From: Ichthyophonus hoferi | Lineage: Eukaryota > Opisthokonta > Ichthyosporea > Ichthyophonida > Ichthyophonidae | NCBI GenBank assembly: GCA_002751075.1 | Contig: NAOQ01000689.1 | Span: 9,415 to 24,502, forward strand | DNA length: 15,088 bases | Direction: 5' to 3' | Shown here: positions 1 to 9,100 of the stretch, piece after piece | Position numbering within the stretch: position 1 is the first letter of the stretch | Layout of the letters: each line of letters opens with the position of its first letter | The notes under the pieces: generated by a model | Seen by the model: only the letters and a program-made list of their open reading frames with translations | Databases searched by the model: none | Told to the model about the DNA's origin: nothing | Position numbers and translations under genes: made by a program

Positions 1-2880
1 AATTAGTTAAAAGTACATATTGATGAGCTATTTTTTCTGTTTTTTATTAGGTACGAGTAATAAATCAGAACAATGGTAATAGTGAAAAATGTAAAATACT
101 CATTACATAAACTGATAGAATAATATCTGCTTAAGGAATAAACTTTGCAAGACTAATTAAACATTGATATGCATTAATTCGTTAGGTAAAGGTAGCTGTG
201 CCAAGAGTAATGCACTTACATAAGTCTTACTAGTACCAATGGCATACCAAAAGGCATAGTAATTCATTGTATATTTCTTGTCTTTAGTTTTTATAGCTTT
301 TAATAGCACTGCTAGCTATGAAAAAGCTTGAGCTTGGCGTTATTCAGTTCAAATGTTCTTTGCATCAAAATTAGCTCTTGAACTAAGATATTAGATTCAA
401 ACTATTTTCACTGTTTAGGTTATAATCCTTTGGTCGATTTTTCATGCTATGAGTTTTCCTTTCCTCTTTCTTCCTCATACAATAACTTTCTATTTTGCAT
501 TTAAATACTTTGCATGTAGCACAACTTACTTCAACCTAATGATATATGTAATTGCTTAAACGTTCCTATAATGGAGTAATAATTGTATTGAAAATGAGAA
601 TGGGATCTGGGTTGTTTTAAATTGCTCATAGCATTTGTATATTTGGAGGAGTGTAGGCTGTCCATAAGCTATAAACGTTGCATTGATTTTTGATAATAAC
701 AGTCATGTACATCTTTTATGTTGGTAGCAATTTTTGACATAAGAAGATAGCAAGACTCTATTTTATCCTCCCATGTAAAACCTAATATGCCTGACATAGT
801 CAAACACTGGCACATAATTTCCTAAAGTTTATAGAATTGTCTTTTGAACAATCTACAGGAACATCTGTCATTAAAAACTTATCTAGAGGTTATTTATTGC
901 CCTAGGTGACCATTTTATCTATGGGATTGCTATTAGAGAAAAAATATACTGTTCTTCATCATTTAGTGGTATTTTTTGTCTTTAGTGGATCTAGAAATCG
1001 TTTCAACAATTTTCAATATGTTGACCATAATAAAGTTAGTGGGTAGTGATTTTATATATTTATATTTCAATATTTATGAAGATATATGTGCATATATATT
1101 GTATATTTATTATATGTACACAAAAAACGCACTTGGATTGCAATCTGTTGTGTAAATGTACAGTCTTGATGCATATATATGGTAACAATCGACATCATAA
1201 ATTTTAATCTAATGTGAGTATATCCTGTCGAGTATAGTAGTCTTGGTAATCGATGCAACAATATTTCCAACAACTACCATTTCTAAAACACAATTTGTAA
1301 TGATCGAATCTTGCTAGTGTCTACCATATTTAAAGCTTCTGTCATATTCAAATAAATATACTAAAATTATCAGTAGATAGGTGATTATGAGAATAGTAAT
1401 CTTTTACACATATTAAATGCATCTTATCTAAATATTGTTGGGAGATTATTTTTTGAATATTCTTGGTAATTGTCTAAAGAGGGGAGAAATTATCATAGCA
1501 AATATCACAAAACTCTTTTTTGCCATAGCGTATATTTCCTTGTTTTAGCGACAAGTGTGTATTTTACGCTTTCACAACTCGATACATTTATGCCATAAAA
1601 TGCTTCCCAGAAACTCTGTATATCTATGAATTCATTATCTTTTTTGGAATCACAAGCAGTACCAGTACCATTTGCAGTAAATTAAAAATGCAAATTTAGC
1701 TTGCAAAGAATATAGTTGGTCAGGACATATTATATGTCAATGTCAGTCTATGTTGCTATTTTTTCAATCTATTGCAGTTACTATTGTATTGTGTTGTGCT
1801 TATTATCTCCCCCATTGTGGATAGTAGTCGCAGTTGCCAGCATAAAATTAAATAAAGGTAAAATAGATTTATTTAGTATAACTGCAGGGAAAGGGCTGAT
1901 CCGGTCACAAACATAACTCCTTTTATGCTTTTGAAATATCATACTATGTACATAGAATGCTTGATATTCAGATTTTTAATTAACTAATTAAAGGAAGGTT
2001 ATTAATGGCCTATTCTCAAACAAGTAAGTAATTTAGATTATAGCTGTTTTTCACTATGTTGCATATGTAGCTATATTCGATATTATATTCCAAATATAGT
2101 TTAAGGAATTCTGGCACCTTGTTGCGTAGGTTGTTCATCTTTATAATGTATTAGTGCTATAGATAATAGTTAGATCATTTCCAATCGTTCTATTTGCAAG
2201 AGACCAATATTGATCCCTGATAGTGACTGCAATAATCGTAGTTAAGTCTTTCTCGGAAGGCCATACAAAGAAAAGGTTGACCTGGACTGAGGTATGGGAT
2301 TGTGATAGTAACACATATTTAATCATTTAGATACATATGGTTTATGAGTATGTAGATATAAAAGTTTTAAAAAACAATAGTCCTGAGACCTTAGTTCTAT
2401 AATTTTAACAGATGCCATTCACACAATAATTTATAGATTAATTGTGTTCATTGCAGGCATTCCATTGGAGGTAAGCCTAAAATAGTAACTACACAGGCAT
2501 GACACCAAACCAATGATCTTGGTGACATCTAACCCAATAAATTACTAACTAATATCATTGGCTAGGTTTTATTTTAACTAATAAAACTATGATGTCTATA
2601 GTGACTATAAGTAAGGCAATCAATAATGTAAGTGATACCGCCTCCCTCATGTGGCCAGAAGGGCCTTATTCTATTTCAACAAATACGGCATGGAAAGAGT
2701 GGAGTTTGTCTTTTCTGGAATTATGGCGGCCTGGTTTGATATTCTTTTATGAAGTCTGCATTCTATAGTATTTAATCAGTTTTAATATAATACTTTCTAT
2801 GTAAAACATTTCCATTTTAGATACGAATAAAATTTTTCTATAAATATAACTTTCTGATCGAGCTAATAGTTATCTGTTTT
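1..2880. other. AT-rich flank, no gene recognised
   Basis: The open frames here are short (under 70 codons), encode AT-driven residue mixtures and match no family I know. Low-complexity runs, TAATTA-type motifs (about 1977-1991) and small palindromes occur, such as a 12-base one at 1944-1955 and GATTGCAATC at 1136-1145. A slightly more GC-rich patch at about 2636-2745 has a frame open for roughly 40 codons on the + strand, but the peptide is not recognisable. I see nothing else in this stretch. It may hold upstream regulatory sequence or a decayed repeat. Confidence 0.6.
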
Positions 2881-2889
2881 TGGTAATAT

Positions 2890-3145
2890 GCCAAATTGGA
2901 AGCTGTCCGTAAGCATTTTGTCCAAACCTGTAGGCCTTGCTCAACAAATCACACCAAGTCGGGTCGAATCAGGTTGGACCGAGTACATGGTGCGTCAGCG
3001 GCTCATAGTATCCTAATTTGATAATTTGCACGTGTAAGGGTAATAACAGCTAATCTATATATTGTGATAAACTATAATAGGAATACCCTGGGACAGTATA
3101 GGGTACATATATACAATAGGTTGTATTGACTGTTTAGAACTAAAC
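2890..3145 (+). promoter_or_regulatory. Probable RRP9 promoter and 5' leader
   Basis: This stretch just before the RRP9 start codon is locally richer in G and C (about 2930-3005) than the flank. It carries an E-box CACGTG at 3029-3034, an ATTGG (reverse CCAAT) at 2895-2899 and TATA-like runs near 3055 and 3106. An in-frame stop TAA at 3068-3070 lies upstream of the chosen ATG with no ATG between them in that frame, which supports the start. The transcription start cannot be placed from sequence; promoter status is inferred from position and motifs. Confidence 0.5.
3029..3034. promoter_or_regulatory. E-box CACGTG upstream of RRP9
   Basis: A perfect CACGTG lies 112-117 bases before the RRP9 ATG. 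This is the core site of Myc/Max, USF and MITF-type bHLH-zip factors. Ribosome-biogenesis genes are classic Myc targets in animals, so the site fits the gene's role; binding itself is inference. Confidence 0.45.
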
Positions 3146-3190
3146 ATGAATGACCCATTCTTTATGTCCAGTGGTGCTAGGAAGAGGAAG
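3146..3190 (+). CDS. RRP9: RRP9 exon 1 (residues 1-15)
   Basis: Starts at ATG with A at -3; encodes a short start with a hydrophobic PFF and a basic RKRK end typical of RRP9 N-termini. The donor GTATGG follows, phase 0. It is short, so this is the least certain exon, but the phase and an upstream in-frame stop agree with it. Confidence 0.8.
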
Positions 3191-6100
3191 GTATGGTGTC
3201 ATCTATTACCATAGCGACAACGATTGGCTAAAGCTGCCATATAACCTGTTGGTCAAGCTATATATACATACAGGCCAACATTCAAACAAAAATACACGCC
3301 TAAAGAACCACTAGCAGCTATATTTATACTTAGGATCACGTTCTAGTCTATATCCACACCATATATATGCTCTCAAAAATTAAAGATATACGTTCATATT
3401 CATTTTGTAGGCAAACATATTTACAGGTATACCTACAAATACACCAGCCTACGCCTTTAAATATAGATTAAACAGGCCATTTATTGGGTTTACTTGACGT
3501 GACGATTCCTGTTATATCTTTGCTGTTCTCAATTACTCGACCTCTATCTCACCACGTCTCGAACATACCATTACTTACATTTCCAATACTTTCCTTGTAA
3601 CTGCATTTATAATCATAGTACATGTACAGACCTATTGTCATAATAACATGTTGAATAGTTTATCTGTACCTATAAGCCAATGGTTGTGCTATGTTGCAGG
3701 GAGGGGGGGAGGGGGGAGAGGATAAAAGGACATGAAAATGGTATATGTTTAGGTGTCAGTGATAGAGGAGAGGCAATATGGAATGAAAAGAATGTGCTTT
3801 ATGAAGCCGAGAAGGGGCATGGTAAGTCGGATAAAGCTAGATGAGTAGTGGAGAGGTATGGTAGGTTGAGGGTGTATGTATATGTATATGTATGTATATA
3901 TGTATATGTCCCTATGTGTGGAGGGGATACAAGATAGGTTGAACAGTATGTTAGAGATGAATGGGAGCTATTGACAGCTTGAAGCAATCTACTAGATTCG
4001 TGACCTTCCTCTCCCTGCAATATCCTATCTTCACTCTATAGCCCCTGCTTATTTCATACTATCTATTGATAACTCTGACCTATGGGATCCCTCTCAGGCA
4101 AGACCCCAAGGCAAGCCTTCCAGCCAGGTAGCCAAGAAAGATGGTGCTAAAGCAAAGGCCAAGCCTGCCAGGACTCTGCAGGACGAAGTACGCAGCGATG
4201 ATGAAAACAGTATGAGTGAAGGAGAGCAAAGGAGGTAAGAGGGAGAGGGAGCGCCTGTATTTACCTTATTACTATCTCCTTTAGTTTTTCATCTTTTCTC
4301 GACTTCTCTCTTATTCAGTCTTTGCTATTTTAGCTAATTATGGGTAAAAAAAAGGTAAGGCTATATTTAAACTTGATTAGAATCCCTTGCCTATTGGGGA
4401 GTAAGGATATGATGGCTAGCTATATGGACACCATACTGTCTCGTATCTGTTGGTGTTGAACAGGGTGATGTTCCCTTACTAGACCAGGGGTGGCAATGAA
4501 GGCTGCGTTGTTTTAACCCTTCACCTAGCTGCCTGTTAATTACTTATTCACCATCAGGCAGTCTGAGAGCGAATCAGAGGAGTCAGACCACGAGACTGCG
4601 GCAGAGAAGAAAGTGCGGTTAGCCAATGAATACTTGGATTTGATTAAAGCACAGGGTAAGAAGAGAGGAGGGAGCGGGCAATCCGTATAAGGAAGTTAGG
4701 GATAGGAATCAGGATAACAGACGTGATTAGCTAGTGGTTAGTAGCAAGATTAGATATTTGTGTAAAAGTTAGAGATCGAGGCAATCAGAGTAGCCACATT
4801 GGTTATAAATCATGTATTCATGTTATTGTTTGGTCTACAGAGGAAGCAGATCGTTCAGGCTCAGATGAGGAAGACGATGTCGATGTTGTTTCACAGCGCT
4901 TAAGACAAGACCATGTAGGGATATGTGCATGGCTCGTAACCTGATGGGGCCTGGTTAGATGCATGGCTGCCTTATTTAGAAATTATATTGCTTTATTTAG
5001 AAATTATATTGCTTTATTTAGAAATTATTTTATTTTATTGGACAGTGATTGCATCATGGGGGTGTAGAAGGCTTAGGCTTATGTATCAGTATCTTTCACT
5101 CTACAGGGTATCTTGTCAATGATTTTAATTTTTAATTTTTAATTTCCCTTTGTCCCAATAGCCTTATTGTATGTGTATGAAAATATTTTTACTGTTTTCG
5201 ACAATTCTATTTATGATTGTAAAAGTGCAAATGATTGGTGCAAGCACGATCAAAGCATTGATCTGGGCATGTGATAATGGCATATATGAGGGTCTTATTG
5301 ACTGGATACATATAGATTATGATGTCACTTTCCCAGCTGCAATACCCTTTTTTGGACATAGTTGCCTTGTTTGCGCCAGTATACCCGCTTTCTTTCGGAT
5401 GGCCTGAATACATTAGGCGATCTGTCTAAGCAGGTGTAGCCTTACAGCTCTACCTTGGGTTATGTTTTGGCTGTAGCCCTTGTATTTATTTCCTACCCCC
5501 ACAGATGGAGAAGGAGGGCAAGGTTGACCGACATGTTGCCGAGAAGGTAGTCCCCCTCCCTCTCTTACGTGCTACTTCTCTTAATCATTTAATATCTTTG
5601 TGTGAATTTGTTTCTTCTTCTATTAGATTACACCCCTGGCCCTCCTACCCCTCGTGCACACAGTGCAGAATGATCTGTGCCAATCAATGCATGTCTCTTC
5701 ATTCAAGCCCATTTATTGGTAGTGGGGGAAGGGGGAGAGAGGGTGAGGGGTCTCCATAGTATTAGCCTTTTCCTTTCACTACCCCTGTACAGCTATTGGT
5801 TGTTCAATACATGACATTTTTGACTTCATATCCTCGAAGTTTATCATATATTGAAATTTTGTAAATTCACTTGAGATCTTATTGTACTTTCTTTAAACTT
5901 CCCCATATGCCACAAGATAATTGGCTATAATCTGCAATGTATATGACGTTAAGTACTGGAGGGGCGATAAAAGAATAAGGTTTTAAGTCAGAGAATAACT
6001 CATAAGGCCACGTGGCAGCACGTGCTTACAGGTAACACTATTACCTTATATAGAAATGCCTTCACCTAGCCTCTCCCCGCCACTCTCTCGTTTACTAGAT

Positions 6101-9100
6101 GAAGCATATTTGTCACCATGGTTACAATCAACAAATAGATGCACCGGGCTGTGCATTGTGTTGGGGTGGGGTTCCCAGTCCTTAGTATTACGTGATCTTT
6201 TCTCTCTATACGCTCTCTAACATCTCTCTTAACCCACTACAGTACACTGCCCCTATTGAGCCCAGTCGTATTCGCCGTCTACGGGGTCACAAGATGCCAG
6301 TAACCTGTGTTGCCCTCACAAACGATGAAAAATATGCATTCTCAGGATCAAAGGACTGCTCTATTATGAAATGTACGTACACGGGAGTTTTTATATATAT
6401 ATAACTCGTTTTACAGAGATATCATAGTATTTTTAATCTAAGCAAGACAAATCATTGGTTGCTCTCTAATTTAAAGCAAGTTTAGCCACTTATACTGCAT
6501 ATATATATATAGGGGACCTGGAGACAGGCAAGAGAGTAGCTACTATTCCTGGAGGTCTTAAAACTGCCAAGAATCACAATGGGCATACCGACCACGTGTT
6601 GGCCATGTGCGTGTCAACTGATGGAAATTTTTTGGTGAGTGGTGGGCGCTTATTGGGTGTTCCTGTTAGCGTGTTGCTATGCTACAACCCATAAGGAGGG
6701 TGTAAGTGATAGCATGATAACTCAGGAATTATCCTGATATATTTTTACTAACGTTATTGGGTGTTGGTCACGGATAGGGTATGGGTTAAGTCATATAGTG
6801 CTATACTAAGGCTTTATTCTCCAGTGCTTATCATGCCCTTTCTACCCATCCCCACCTGTACGTCCTTATGTAGACATGCACGCAGTCTTTACCTGCCAAT
6901 CATCATACATTCTAGGTCACGTGTCTAGGGGCCAGCATGTATAATGTGTATCTGATTGGATGATGGTCACGGTACAGGCCACAGGAGGAAGAGATCAGAT
7001 AGTGTTTATCTGGGATGCGGTCACTATGGAGCTAGTCAAGCGGTTCCCTGGCCATAGAGATGCTATTACAGTAATACTTTCACCCCTCCTCTTTCTTTAC
7101 TCATGTATTGCATTATTTCATACACCAATCTCCCTCTCTCTGCTTATCTCATTGGCAATACTCTTGTTACTGGCTTACTTTGTGTTCATGAAAAGGTAGC
7201 TACACTATTGCGTTTACAATTCAAAGGGCCCAGTGATATGTATACAGACATGCATAGACCTTATGTAAACCTGCCAATAATGACAGTGTTATGGGGTAGT
7301 GCCTATGTCAGTGCTACTTACAATATGGTGATGAAAGAGAACGTACATACGATAATATGATTAGGATGTTAAACTATTATACGGTATTATTGTTATGATA
7401 TTGGACTACCATCTTATTATATCCTCATATTATCATATACGGAACCTCTTTAACAGTTTCCTACGTGGGCCAATTGCAGAGGCCCATTAAAATATTATAC
7501 GTCATACACCCTATAGTTAACTGGCGTAGTACACATATCCATATACTCATAGATATCATGCCTTTCAACTCATTTATAACACTCACTTAGGCTCTAGCCT
7601 TCCGTAAGAACAGTCACACATTATTTAGCGGGTCAAAAGACCGGACCGTTAAACTGTGGAACCTGGACGAGATGGCATATATCGAGACCCTGTATGCTAC
7701 CCTGTTGCCTACCTCTGCATATATATATGACGATATACCTGCATCATGCTTACCTACACCCACATATATCGCAATCTATTTGCACATATGACAATATACG
7801 TAGATATGTTTACATGCATACATTTCTTTTGTCATAGCTGTTTTCTATGCTTTATACCACTACCTGTATGTATACTTATATATCTTATTTAAGGATTGTA
7901 TTTTGTACTAATAAACTCTACCTATAATGTCGTAGGTATATTATTAATATTACCTCCTACTACATATGTTGCTTTTGCTTTATTAACTAAATGTGTATGA
8001 TTGGACGGAGCTAACTGATGTGGTATTTAGGCTACAGGTTATTATTGTAACCTCTTAAGTACAAGCGATCACCTTATTTAAAATTATGATTTCTCATCTC
8101 TCCAAGACCCTTTCATACTTACTAACCAATACCTATTGCATTTAAATTTTTACCAATACATATACATACATATATACGTAAATACAAACATACCAATGCA
8201 GCTATGGTCACCAGGATGCCGTTTCATCTATAGATAGTCTGAGCAAGGAGAGAGCCGTGTCTGTAGGTAGCAGAGACCGTACTCTTCGCCTATGGAAGAT
8301 TGTAGAGGTAAGGGACCAGTGTGTATAGAATAGAGTCTAGAACCAACACCATATATTCTATACCTTATACTATATCCCCGTTATATGTATTACTACCCAG
8401 TTTTTCTCTTTCTCTTCCTTTTTTTATACGTGATCAACCAATCTATGATAAGGCTGCTTTACTTAGTCTATTTTGGGATTGGTTGATTCCATATTTTCCA
8501 ATAGATTGGCATAAGATATTATATCTACTGGGAAAGAAATTCATAATAAGAAACATCCACACGTGTATATAGTCGTACTGCTATCATACATATTATCCTA
8601 TATGCATGCCTACACAAATATGCCTGAATCTTGTGCCCATGATAATGTACTAATCATCGTGTGGTTACCATAATTCAGGAGAGCCAATTGATATTCAATG
8701 GTCACGTGGGAAACACAGAGTGTGTGAAAATGATAAATGAGAATATGTTTCTTACCTGTGGGGAGGATGGGTAGGTGCAATACTATTGGCTAGTCTGTCT
8801 CGGTGTTTGCATATGTATGGTTGGTAGAAGGGATATTTTACAATAGTACTTGTCTTTTTGGTTGTTATGTATATATATATATATTTGTGTAATAAATATG
8901 AGATAGTATCGATGTCAGTATATACTATGTGAAGTATTGTGTATTCTAGTGGGTGGAATGGTATTATATGTAGTCTGCTTTATACCTACCTCGGTCTATC
9001 TCTATAAGACTACAGTTATACGTGTATATGGGCATATATATTCATACAAACACACACACAGCTCCATCTGTCTCTGGACCATCTTTAAGAAGAAGCCCGT

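Larger units (their letters stand above)
3191..4097 (+). other. RRP9 intron 1 (907 bases)
   Basis: The longest intron, with GTATGG donor and TCTCAG acceptor. It contains a G-run cluster at 3699-3716 and a TATG/GTAT-rich microsatellite at about 3873-3909. I see no exon or RNA gene in it. Confidence 0.75.
5547..6242 (+). other. RRP9 intron 5 (696 bases)
   Basis: Contains a four-run G-quadruplex motif at 5724-5750 and two E-boxes at 6009-6024. The donor GTAGTC is weak but keeps the frame. No exon or RNA gene is recognised inside. Confidence 0.7.

Noticed and set aside
656-670. GCTGTCCATAAGC resembling GCTGTCCGTAAGC near 2902
   Set aside because: A 13-base match with one difference and no extension on either side is weak evidence for a repeat family.
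2636-2745. Slightly GC-richer patch with a 40-codon open frame in the left flank
   Set aside because: The tryptophan-rich peptide is not recognised, and neither clear splice borders nor a second exon could be found on either strand.
5171-5413. Overlapping open frames on both strands in RRP9 intron 4
   Set aside because: Both cover the same bases in opposite directions, neither is recognisable, and they sit between well-supported exons.
5505-5759. ATG-initiated 84-codon open frame at RRP9 exon 5
   Set aside because: Only the first 14 codons match RRP9; the rest is intron read-through past a donor at 5547. The ATG is an internal Met codon reached by splicing.
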